From assembly GCF_009193135.1 (NCBI RefSeq), contig NZ_VUKC01000022.1, forward strand, positions 1 to 42,225: DNA of 42,225 nucleotides, in the 5' to 3' direction. The notes beneath the pieces were generated by a model. It did no database searches. It was not told the origin of the DNA and was given only the letters and a program-made list of their open reading frames with translations. This document shows positions 34,447 through 42,099 of the stretch, in pieces. Both the position numbers and the translations under genes were made by a program. Within the stretch, counting starts at the first letter, position 1. The number at the start of each line of letters is the position of its first letter. This DNA comes from Georgenia satyanarayanai. GTDB taxonomy: Bacteria > Actinomycetota > Actinomycetes > Actinomycetales > Actinomycetaceae.

Positions 34447-35766
34447 GTGACCACCACCGCCCACCGCCCGCCCACCGCCCGCGAGGACCTCGTCGGCGCC
34501 CTCGCCGAGCTCGACCCGGCCACGGCCGCGGCCCGCCTGGCCAAGCCCGAGGCCGTCGAGCACACCCAGCGCGCCCACGACCACCTCTTCACCGACCCTG
34601 GCCGCCTGTCCCCCGCGCTGCGCCGGGCGCTGGCTGCGCGCGTCGCCGAGCAGCACGGCGCGCCGGTGCTCGCGCAGGAGCACCGGCGCCACGACCCGGT
34701 CGACCTCACCGTCGCCACCGCCGACGAGTCCGTCGCCGCGCTCGTGCGTCACGCGGACCTCCTGTCCCTCGCGCCCGCGGTCGTCACCCCCGACGACGTC
34801 GCCGCGCTCACCGCCGTCGGCCTCGACGCGGACGGCATCGTCCTCCTGTCCCAGGTCGTCGCCGTCACCGCCTACGAGGCGCGCCTGGTCACCGGGCTAC
34901 GGCTGCTCGCCGGCCACGACGACGCCGCCACCGCGGCGCCGGCGGCGGACCTGCCCGCCCGCGACAAGTACGCCCCGGACCTCGCGCCGGGCGGGCTGCC
35001 CGTGCCCCGCGCCTACACCCGCGAGATCCTCGGCTGGCTGCCCTGGGTGGAGCCGATCCCCGCGGCGCAGCTGACCGACGAGCACCGCGCCGCCTTCGCC
35101 GGCAAGAGCGACGGCGCCTACTTCCGTCTCCTCGCCCGCGAGACCGCCGTGCTCGCCGCCCGCACGCAGATCGACCACGCCGTCTTCCTCACCCGGGTGG
35201 GCCTGCCGCGGGCCGAGCGCGAGCTCGCCGCCGCGGTGACGAGCAAGGTCAACGACTGCATCTTCTGCGCCTCGGTCCACGCCCGGAAGGCCGCGCAGCT
35301 GAGCAGGCGCCCCGACGACGTCGACCGTCTCCTCGCCGCCGACGTCCCCCGCGGCCCCGGCTGGGCGCCGTCCGACCTGTCGGCGCTGAGCGCCGGCCAG
35401 GACGAGCGGTGGGCCGCGGTCATCGACCTCTCCGCCGCCCTGGCCGCGTCGCCGTCGCGGGCCACCGCCGCGCACGTCGACCGGCTGCGCGCGCTCGGCC
35501 TCGAGCCCGTGGAGCTCGTCGACCTCGTCGCCTCGGTCGCGTTCTTCTCCTGGGCCAACCGCCTCATGCTCACCCTCGGCGAGCCCCACCTCCCCGCCGG
35601 CACCCCCACCCCTCCCGCCGACAGCCCACTTCTCGCCGACAGCCGAGTTGTCGCCCACAGCCGACCTGTCGCCCACAGCCGACCTGTCGCCGACAGCCGA
35701 CCTGTCGCCGACAGCCGAGTTACCGACGACAGCCGAGCTACCGACACCACCGGAGAGACCCGATGA
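34447..35766 (+). CDS. Fused CMD / AhpD-like alkylhydroperoxidase-domain protein
   Basis: A 439-residue protein made of two carboxymuconolactone decarboxylase (CMD)-type halves. Residues 1 to about 165 resemble the Avi_7170 CMD family and lack a CxxC. Residues about 185 to 390 resemble the Avi_7169 alkylhydroperoxidase family and hold NDCIFCASVHARKA, with Cys271, Cys274 and His278 as AhpD-type redox residues. These two families are usually separate neighbouring genes, so this is a fusion. The last 47 residues come from an 18-bp repeat array. The GTG at 34447 has AGGAG 5 nt upstream. Its stop overlaps the next start by 4 bp. A peroxide or thiol redox role is likely; the substrate is unknown. 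Confidence 0.78.
   Translation: MTTTAHRPPTAREDLVGALAELDPATAAARLAKPEAVEHTQRAHDHLFTDPGRLSPALRRALAARVAEQHGAPVLAQEHRRHDPVDLTVATADESVAALVRHADLLSLAPAVVTPDDVAALTAVGLDADGIVLLSQVVAVTAYEARLVTGLRLLAGHDDAATAAPAADLPARDKYAPDLAPGGLPVPRAYTREILGWLPWVEPIPAAQLTDEHRAAFAGKSDGAYFRLLARETAVLAARTQIDHAVFLTRVGLPRAERELAAAVTSKVNDCIFCASVHARKAAQLSRRPDDVDRLLAADVPRGPGWAPSDLSALSAGQDERWAAVIDLSAALAASPSRATAAHVDRLRALGLEPVELVDLVASVAFFSWANRLMLTLGEPHLPAGTPTPPADSPLLADSRVVAHSRPVAHSRPVADSRPVADSRVTDDSRATDTTGETR
35616..35741 (+). repeat. 18-bp repeat array, 7 units, at the 3' end of the CMD/AhpD gene
   Basis: Seven perfect-length units of 18 bp (consensus CGCCGACAGCCGACCTGT) run without interruption and code for (A/D)-(D/H)-S-R-x-x hexapeptides. 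The array is preceded by CCCTCC and ends 21 bp before the next start codon. Confidence 0.95.
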
Positions 35767-36863
35767 CCCGCACCACCCGCACCGCCGCCGCCCTCCTCGC
35801 CTCGGCCCTCACGCTGGCGGCCTGCGGCCAGGTCGAGGTCGCCGGCTCCGGCGACGCCGCCGACCCCGCCGCCACCACCGGCGCGACCGACGGCACCGGC
35901 GAGATCACCGTCGTCGACGACCAGGACCGCGAGGTGACGATCGAGGGCCCGGTGGAGCGCGCCGTCGTCGCCCTGTCCTACAACAACGAGTTCGTCGAGG
36001 CGATCGGCGCGGGCGACCGGGTCGTCGGCGTCGACCGCGGCACCGTGCAGCGCGCTCCCTACCTCGGGCTCACCGAGGAGGACGTCGTCGGGGAGAGCAT
36101 CGGCGAGCTCAACTACGAGGCGATCGTCGCCCTCGACCCGGACGTCGCGATCATCCCCCGCAACGGTGCCTGGCAGGAGGCGGCGGAGCGGCTCGAGGAA
36201 TTCGACATCCCGGTCGTCGTCGTCACGTCGTGGGACGTCGACGTCTTCGCGGAGACGATCGACCTGCTCGGAGAGGTCTTCGACGAGCCGGAGGGCGCGC
36301 AGGCCGTGCGCGACTTCCACGACGAGATCGTCACCGCCGTCGAGGACAGCGTCGCGGGCCTCGAGCCCGTCCCGGTGTACTGGGAGACCGACCAGCCCTA
36401 CATCACCGCCCTGCCCGGCTCCGGCTTCGACCAGGTCATCACCGGCGCCGGCGGCACGAACGTCTTCGGCGACATCACCGGCGGCGACGCCCAGCACGAG
36501 ATCACCGTCGACCCGGCCGCCGTCGTCGAGCGGGACCCGGCCGTCGTCGTCCACGAGATGCCGCCCTCGGCCGAGCCGTACCCCGCCGGCGCGGTCGCCG
36601 AGATCGTCACCGGGATCCCCGCGCGGCCGGGCTGGTCCGGGATCGGCGCCGTCGAGGACGGTGAGGTCTACGTGACGAACGGGTGGGCGACGTCGGGGCT
36701 CGCCAAGGCGATCGCCACCGCCTACCTCGCCACCTGGCTGCACCCGGAGGCGACGGCCGACCTCGACCCGGCCGGCTACCTCGAGCGCTGGGCCACCGAG
36801 TTCCAGGGCGTCTCCGACTACCCGGGCGAGGACGCCTACGTCTCCGCCGGGGGCGGGCAGTGA
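35763..36863 (+). CDS. FecB/BtuF-like ABC transporter substrate-binding lipoprotein
   Basis: A 366-residue exported lipoprotein with the lipobox LTLAACGQV. The mature part has ITVVDDQDREVTIEGPVERA, the usual N-terminal strand of iron-siderophore and cobalamin binding proteins, then two lobes joined by a long helix (ETIDLLGEVFDEPEGAQAV). NPYITALPG-type and GGTNVFGDI segments are typical of Peripla_BP_2. It should deliver a chelate or similar ligand to the FecCD/FecE pair encoded next. The ligand is not known; iron-siderophore is the default guess. Confidence 0.88.
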   Translation: MTRTTRTAAALLASALTLAACGQVEVAGSGDAADPAATTGATDGTGEITVVDDQDREVTIEGPVERAVVALSYNNEFVEAIGAGDRVVGVDRGTVQRAPYLGLTEEDVVGESIGELNYEAIVALDPDVAIIPRNGAWQEAAERLEEFDIPVVVVTSWDVDVFAETIDLLGEVFDEPEGAQAVRDFHDEIVTAVEDSVAGLEPVPVYWETDQPYITALPGSGFDQVITGAGGTNVFGDITGGDAQHEITVDPAAVVERDPAVVVHEMPPSAEPYPAGAVAEIVTGIPARPGWSGIGAVEDGEVYVTNGWATSGLAKAIATAYLATWLHPEATADLDPAGYLERWATEFQGVSDYPGEDAYVSAGGGQ

Positions 36864-37987
36864 CCGCCCGTACCGCCGCCCGCCCTCCCGCCGACAGCCG
36901 ACTTACCGCCGACAGCCGACCTACCGACGCCGGCCCGGGTCCCCGCGGCCTGCGGCGGGCGCTGGGCAACCACCGCCTGCTCGTGCTCGTCGTGTCGGTG
37001 GTGGTGACCGTCGCCGTCGTCGCCGGCTCGACGGCGGTGGGCACCTCCGGGGTGACCGTCGCGGACGCGATGCGCATCCTGTGGCTGCGCGTGGCCGGCG
37101 GGACCATCGAGCCGGAGTTCGTCCAGTCCTACGCGATCGTCGCCGACCTGCGCCTGCCCCGCGCGCTGCTGGCCCTGGCCGCCGGCGCCGCACTGTCGGT
37201 GGCCGGCGCCGTCATGCAGGGCCTGCTGCGCAACCCGCTCGTCAGCCCCTTCACCCTCGGGGTCTCCCCGGCGGCGGCCTTCGGCGCGTCGCTGGCGATC
37301 CTCCTCGGCGGCGGCGGGGTGGCCTCGTCCAACCCGCTCGTCATCCTCTCCGCGCTCGCCTGCGCGGGGGTCGTGACGATGCTCGTCCTCGGCCTCGCCT
37401 CCGCGCGGAAGATGGCGGTGGCGACGCTGCTGCTCCTCGGCATCGCCGTCACCCAGCTCTTCGAGGCGCTGACCGCCGGCCTGCAGTACATCGCCAACGA
37501 GAACACCCTCCAGGCGATCGTGCGCTGGACCCTCGGCTCGGTCAACGACGCGTCGTGGACCGAGGTCCGGGTGATGGGCGCCGTCGTCGTCGTGCTCCTC
37601 CCGCTGCTCCTGTGGTTCGCCAAGGACATGAACGCGATCGCCTTCGCCGGCGACGACGCCGCCCGCTCCCTCGGCGTCAACGTCACCGTCGTGCGGGTCG
37701 GGCTCATCCTCGTGTCGGTGCTGCTCGCGTCCGTCGCGGTGTCGCTGTGCGGGGTCATCGGCTTCGTCGGGCTCGTCGGGCCGCACATCGCCCGGCTCAT
37801 CATCGGCGCCAACCACCAGTACCTGCTGCCGATGTCGGCGCTGTCGGGTGGCGTGCTCCTCGTCGCGGCGGACACGATCGGGCGCACGGTCGTGGCGCCG
37901 TCGGTCGTGCCCGTGGGGATCGTCGTCGCGATGCTCGGCGCGCCCGTCTTCATCTACCTCATCATGACGCGGAGGGCCTCGAAGTGA
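36860..37987 (+). CDS. FecCD family ABC transporter permease
   Basis: A 375-residue permease with about ten membrane helices. LRLPRALLALAAGAALSVAG, GLLRNPLVSPFTLGVSPAAA, a GSVNDASW loop, SLGVNVTVVRVGLILVS and the ATPase-contact CGVIGFVGLVGPHIARL are FecCD hallmarks. Only one permease gene is present, so it should form a homodimer. The GTG start overlaps the upstream stop by 4 bp. The cytoplasmic N terminus includes two repeat-derived hexapeptides (ADSRLTADSRPT), absent from normal family members. Confidence 0.92.
   Translation: MTARTAARPPADSRLTADSRPTDAGPGPRGLRRALGNHRLLVLVVSVVVTVAVVAGSTAVGTSGVTVADAMRILWLRVAGGTIEPEFVQSYAIVADLRLPRALLALAAGAALSVAGAVMQGLLRNPLVSPFTLGVSPAAAFGASLAILLGGGGVASSNPLVILSALACAGVVTMLVLGLASARKMAVATLLLLGIAVTQLFEALTAGLQYIANENTLQAIVRWTLGSVNDASWTEVRVMGAVVVVLLPLLLWFAKDMNAIAFAGDDAARSLGVNVTVVRVGLILVSVLLASVAVSLCGVIGFVGLVGPHIARLIIGANHQYLLPMSALSGGVLLVAADTIGRTVVAPSVVPVGIVVAMLGAPVFIYLIMTRRASK
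36889..36924 (+). repeat. 18-bp repeat array, 2 units, at the 5' end of the permease gene
   Basis: Two units, CGCCGACAGCCGACTTAC and one C-for-T variant, begin 29 bp after the start codon and are preceded by CCCTCC. They code for ADSRLT and ADSRPT. Confidence 0.9.
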
Positions 37988-38826
37988 CTGCAGTCCAGGA
38001 CCGGGCGACGACGGTGGCCTCGGCTGCCGTGGCCGCGGCGCCACCCGCCGCGCTGAGCATCCGCGACGTCGCGTTCGCCTACGGCAGGCACCAGGTGCTG
38101 CGCGGCATCGACCTCGACGTCGCGGCGGGGACGCTGTGCGCGCTGCTCGGGCCCAACGGCTCGGGCAAGTCGACGCTGACGAAGATCCTCGCCGGCGTGC
38201 TGCGGACGAAGCAGGGCGCGGTACGGCTCGGGGACCGCGACCTGCTGGCGATGAAGCCACGCGAGCGGGCCAAGGTCGTGGCCTACGTGCCGCAGTCCAG
38301 CGAGGTGCCCTTCGAGCTCACCGTCCGCGAGGCCGTGACGCTGGGCCGGACCCCGCACATGGGCATGCGGCCCTCGGCCGAGGACCTGGCGGTGGTCGAG
38401 GACTCGATCGCGCGGCTCGGGCTGGCCGAGCTCGCCGAGCGGCGGCTCTCGGACATGTCCGGCGGGCAGGCCCAGCGCGTGCTCATCGCCCGGGCGCTGG
38501 CCCAGCGGCCGCGGGTGCTGCTGCTCGACGAGCCGACCTCCGCCCTCGACCTGCGCTACCAGGTGGAGACACTGCAGATCGTGCGACAGGTGGCGCGCGA
38601 GGAGGGGGTCGCGGCGCTCATCGCGATCCACGACCTCAACCACGCGGCGACCTTCTGCCAGCAGGTCGTGCTCCTCAGCGGCGGCCGGCTCGTGGCCGAC
38701 GGCCCCGCGCCCGAGGCCTACGACGCCGAGCTGCTCGGTGAGGTCTACGGGCTGCCGGTCGAGGTCCTCCACGACGCCGGCCAGACCCAGGTCCGCCCCG
38801 TTCTGGCCAAGGACGCCCTCGCATGA
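37984..38826 (+). CDS. FecE-like ABC transporter ATP-binding protein
   Basis: A 280-residue ATPase. Walker A is GPNGSGKSTLTKIL, the Q-loop is YVPQSSEVPF, the signature is DMSGGQAQRVLIARAL, Walker B is VLLLDEPTSALDL and the H-loop is IAIHDLNHAA. This matches iron-chelate and cobalamin importers. The GTG overlaps the permease stop by 4 bp, and its stop overlaps the next ATG. Confidence 0.93.
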   Translation: MTAVQDRATTVASAAVAAAPPAALSIRDVAFAYGRHQVLRGIDLDVAAGTLCALLGPNGSGKSTLTKILAGVLRTKQGAVRLGDRDLLAMKPRERAKVVAYVPQSSEVPFELTVREAVTLGRTPHMGMRPSAEDLAVVEDSIARLGLAELAERRLSDMSGGQAQRVLIARALAQRPRVLLLDEPTSALDLRYQVETLQIVRQVAREEGVAALIAIHDLNHAATFCQQVVLLSGGRLVADGPAPEAYDAELLGEVYGLPVEVLHDAGQTQVRPVLAKDALA

Positions 38827-41042
38827 CCCAGTCCCACACCCCCTCCCCCGCCGACAGCCGACTTGTCACCGACAGCCGACTTCCCGCCGACAGCCGACTT
38901 ACCGCCGACAGCCGACTTCCCGCCGACAGCCGACTTCCCGCCGACAGCCGACTTCCCGCCGACAGCCGACTTACCGACGACAGCCGACTTACCGACGACG
39001 ACGACGCCGACGTCGACCTCGTCATCGTCGGTGGCGGCCCGCGTGCGGTGTCCGTCGTCGAACGGCTCACGGCTCGGGGCACGTCGGAGCGGCCGCTGCG
39101 GGTCGTCGTCGTCGACCGCTTCGAGGTGGGCGCCGGCGCCACCTGGCGCACGGACCAGAACCCGCAGCTGCTCAACAACACCTACAGCGCACACACGACG
39201 ATCTACCCGGACGACTCCACCCCGATGTCCGGACCGGTGACGCCCGGGCCGAACCTCGTCGAATGGGCACGCGACGTGGTCGCCGGGCTCCCGCGCACGA
39301 CGGCGCCGCCGTCCGCCGGCTGGAGCGCTGGCCCCCGGCCGGACTGGGTCGCCGAGGAGGCCGCCGCCGTCCAGCCGTGGTCCTACCCGACCCGACGCCT
39401 GCAGGGCGTCTACTTCCGCGAGCAGCTCGAGGCGATCCTCGCCCGTGGCGGCGTGGAGCTGACCGCGGTCGTGGGCACCGTCGTCGACATCGAGGCGTCG
39501 ACAGGTCAGCTCCCGGCGACAAGTCAGCTCTCGGCGACAAGTCAGCTCTCGGCGACAAGTCGGCTCTCGGCGGGAGGGCGAGCGGGAGAGGGAGAGGGGG
39601 CGGCAGCGGCGGCGGCGGGGACGCGCGTCGTGCGGCTCGCGGACGGGCGGGGGTTCTCCGCAGCCGCCGTCGTCCTCGCCCAGGGGATGATCCAGGCCGG
39701 GCGCTCCCGGCAGACCGAGGAGCGCGTCGCCGCCGCCGAGGACCAGGGGCTCGTCTACGTCGAGCCGGGCATGCCCGCCGAGCGGGACTGGGACGCCGTG
39801 CCGGGCGGGCAGGACGTCGTCGTCGCCGGGCTCGGGGCGAACTTCTTCGACGTCGTCGCGGTCCTCACCGCCGGCCGCGGAGGCCGCTTCGTCCCCGCCG
39901 GCTCCCCCTTCGACCTCACCTACCTGCCCTCGGGGCGGGAGCCGCGGCTGCTCGTCGGCTCGCGCCGCGGGCTGCCCTACCGCTCGAAGTCCTGGTACGG
40001 CGGCCTCCCACCGCGTTACGCGCCGCGGCTGGCCACCCCCGAGTGGTTCGCGGCCGCCGCGAGGATCCCCGACCAGGACTTCACCCGCGACGTCTGGCCC
40101 CAGCTCGCCCGCGAACTCGTCGTCGCGCACCTCACCACGCTCCTGCGCCACCACCCCGCCACCGTTCCCACGCTCACCGCCGACGACGGCGAGCTCCCGG
40201 CGGTCCTGCTCGCCCGGATCGCGGCCGCGGACGTGACCGAGCTGGACGACCTCGTCCGGGACGTCGTCGTCGATCCGGCCCGCCGGCTCGAGGTCGACCG
40301 CCTCGACCGGCCCGATGTCCGCCTCCCGTCACCCGAGGCGTGGCGGGCGTGGACCGAGCGCTGGGTCGCGGCGGAGCACGAGTCGATCACCCGGCCGCTC
40401 GCCAGCCCGCGCGCGGAGGTCAACCGGGCGATGGCCCTGCTGCGCGGGCAGGTCGCCGGGCTCGTGCGCGCCGGAGCGATCCACCCGGCGTCGGCCATCC
40501 GCGACGTCAACGGCTGGTTCGGTGCGCTCGGCCTCGCGCTGGCGTCCGGCCCGCCGCCGGAGCGCACGGCGCAGCTGCTCGCGCTCGTCCGGGCCGGCGT
40601 CGTCGAGCTTCTCGGCGAGGGGCTCTCCGTCACCGTGGAGCGCGGGCGCTTCGTCGCCCGCTCCCAGGTGATCGGGCGCGAGCACCGGGTGCGGACCGTC
40701 GTCGAGACCCGCATGTCCAAGGGCCACGCCGACGTCACCGACGACCCGCTGCTGCGCTCGCTCCTCGACTCCGGCCGCGCCCGCCTCCACGCGCGCACCG
40801 GCCCCGACGGCACGGTGGCCGCGACGCGGACCCTGGACGTGACACCCGAGGACTTCCACCTCCTCGACGCCGCGGGCCGACCCGACCCCCGGGTCGTCGT
40901 CATCGGCATCCCGGCCGGTGACGTGCAGCCGGGCTCGGCGATCGGGGCGACGCCCGGGGTGCCCTCGCCGCTCATCTCCGGCGCCGACCGGGCCGCCGCG
41001 CGGGTGCTTGCACTGGTGAGGGAGCCGGTGCCGGTCGGCTGA
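38823..41042 (+). CDS. FAD/NAD(P)-binding protein with repeat-derived inserts
   Basis: A 739-residue soluble flavoprotein-like enzyme of the FAD-NAD(P)-binding (NAD_binding_9) type. The dinucleotide fold is VDLVIVGGGPRAVSVVERL near residue 60. NNTYSAHTTIYPDDSTPMSG, a second nucleotide-binding part AVVLAQGMIQAGRS, and VVAGLGANFFDVVAVLTAGR are visible. The N terminus is a run of eight repeat hexapeptides (ADSRLP/T), and a reversed four-unit array interrupts the protein near residues 226-250 (TSQLSA repeats). Members of this family are found with metallophore or amino-acid loci but have no firm function. As the last gene of the operon, it probably oxidises or reduces the imported ligand (inference). 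Confidence 0.78.
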   Translation: MTQSHTPSPADSRLVTDSRLPADSRLTADSRLPADSRLPADSRLPADSRLTDDSRLTDDDDADVDLVIVGGGPRAVSVVERLTARGTSERPLRVVVVDRFEVGAGATWRTDQNPQLLNNTYSAHTTIYPDDSTPMSGPVTPGPNLVEWARDVVAGLPRTTAPPSAGWSAGPRPDWVAEEAAAVQPWSYPTRRLQGVYFREQLEAILARGGVELTAVVGTVVDIEASTGQLPATSQLSATSQLSATSRLSAGGRAGEGEGAAAAAAGTRVVRLADGRGFSAAAVVLAQGMIQAGRSRQTEERVAAAEDQGLVYVEPGMPAERDWDAVPGGQDVVVAGLGANFFDVVAVLTAGRGGRFVPAGSPFDLTYLPSGREPRLLVGSRRGLPYRSKSWYGGLPPRYAPRLATPEWFAAAARIPDQDFTRDVWPQLARELVVAHLTTLLRHHPATVPTLTADDGELPAVLLARIAAADVTELDDLVRDVVVDPARRLEVDRLDRPDVRLPSPEAWRAWTERWVAAEHESITRPLASPRAEVNRAMALLRGQVAGLVRAGAIHPASAIRDVNGWFGALGLALASGPPPERTAQLLALVRAGVVELLGEGLSVTVERGRFVARSQVIGREHRVRTVVETRMSKGHADVTDDPLLRSLLDSGRARLHARTGPDGTVAATRTLDVTPEDFHLLDAAGRPDPRVVVIGIPAGDVQPGSAIGATPGVPSPLISGADRAAARVLALVREPVPVG
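38849..38992 (+). repeat. 18-bp repeat array, 8 units, at the 5' end of the flavoprotein gene
   Basis: Eight 18-bp units, consensus CGCCGACAGCCGACTTCC, starting 26 bp after the ATG. They code for (P/T)-(A/D)-D-S-R-L. No alternative start codon lies between the array and the nucleotide-binding fold, so it must be translated. Confidence 0.95.
39500..39571 (-). repeat. 18-bp repeat array, 4 units, in reverse orientation inside the flavoprotein gene
   Basis: Four units of GACAAGTCAGCTCTCGGC type, the complement of the other arrays, followed by GGGAGGGCGAG, the mirror of the CCCTCCC boundary. Read by the gene they give Thr-Ser-Gln-Leu-Ser-Ala repeats. Confidence 0.93.
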
Positions 41043-41590
41043 TCCGACCGGCGGGAGGACCGCTGTCAGCGGCGGGGCGGTCGCTCGGGGCGAAGCGCTC
41101 CGCGGTGACGGCCGAGATGAGCCCGGTCGCGTCGCCCGGGCGGAGGTCCGTCCGCCTCACCCCCCACCACGACGAGTGTCTCCGAGACGAACGGTGCCGC
41201 TCGGCCGCTACCCGCTCCCGCTCATGGACGAGGTCCACTGGATCCTTGGGCGACCCCGGAGCCGCGAACCACCGTCCAGGCCGTCTCGGCCCGACAGGAA
41301 CGCGCCTTCCCGTCATCGCGGCAGCATTCCCTTCGGCCGTTGAGGTGAGGTGCTCGGCGACCACACCGTCGCTACCCCTGGTCGGCCACACCAGGAAAGC
41401 GGTGCGCGCCAGCCCAGGCCAGCCACCTCGCCCACGTACAGGCCGTTCAGGCCACCCCCGGCGGCCCTCCGCTCCCAGATCTCGGGCAAGGATCGGTCGT
41501 TCTGCCGATATCGGGCCCCATTCGCTGGTGCTCCAATGAAGGCACCGACCCGAGCCCGGAGCGGTGTGATCACCAGGACGAGGAGGAGAC
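41043..41590. other. Gene-free region before the damaged dehydrogenase gene
   Basis: CCGCTG (41060-41065) and CAGCGG (41067-41072) form a weak hairpin just after the flavoprotein stop, a possible terminator. From about 41,100 to 41,540 no frame has a recognisable protein, although open frames exist on both strands; base composition looks less biased than in the neighbouring genes. The right end holds a GAGGAGGAG ribosome site for the next frame. It may be eroded or transferred DNA. Confidence 0.45.
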
Positions 41591-42099
41591 ATGAGGGCAG
41601 TGGTCTATGAGGGGCCCCGGAAGGTCAGCGTCCTGGACGTGCCGGACGCGCGGATCGAGCGGCCGACCGACGTCCTGGTGAGGGTCACGTCGGCGAACAT
41701 CTGCGGCTCGGATCTACACATGTACGAGGGCCGGACGGACTTCGAGCCGGGCCGCTGGTTCGGGCACGAGAACCTGGGCCAGGTGGTCGAGGTCGGCGAC
41801 GGCGTGGGCAAGGTCCAGGTCGGCGACTGGGTCGTGCTCCCGTTCAACATTGCCTGCGGGCACTGCAAGAACTGCGAGCGCCAGCTGACGAACTACTGCC
41901 TGACCGCACAGCCGTAGCCGAGCATGGCCGGCGCTGCGTACGGGTTCGCGGACATGGGCCCCTACGGCGGGGGACAGGCCGAGCTGCTGCGTGTGCCCTG
42001 GGGTGACTTCAACTGTCTGCGGCTGGGCGAGGACGCCGAGGAGCGCCAGACCGATTACGTGATGCTCGCCGACATCTTCCCCACGGGTTACCACGCCAC
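41591..42099 (+). pseudogene. Glutathione-independent formaldehyde dehydrogenase-like gene, broken
   Basis: The frame encodes a zinc-dependent alcohol dehydrogenase of the FdhA type: VRVTSANICGSDLHMYEGRT, WFGHENLGQVVEVG and the structural-zinc part ACGHCKNCERQLTNYC. A TAG at 41915-41917 stops it after 108 residues, yet the same frame continues with MAGAAYGFADMGPYGGGQAE, DFNCLRLGEDAEERQTDYVM and ADIFPTGYHAT, all expected in the family. Homology ends at about 42,099, where insertion-sequence DNA begins. So the gene has both a nonsense codon and a truncation, and lacks most of its NAD-binding domain. Confidence 0.82.

Noticed and set aside
35616-38992. Regular repeats that might be a CRISPR array
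   Set aside because: The 18-bp units are directly joined with no spacers, lie inside genes and have no cas genes nearby.
41105-41539. A 144-codon plus-strand frame and overlapping minus-strand frames
   Set aside because: Arg/Ser/Pro-rich translation without motifs; no frame is better than the others.
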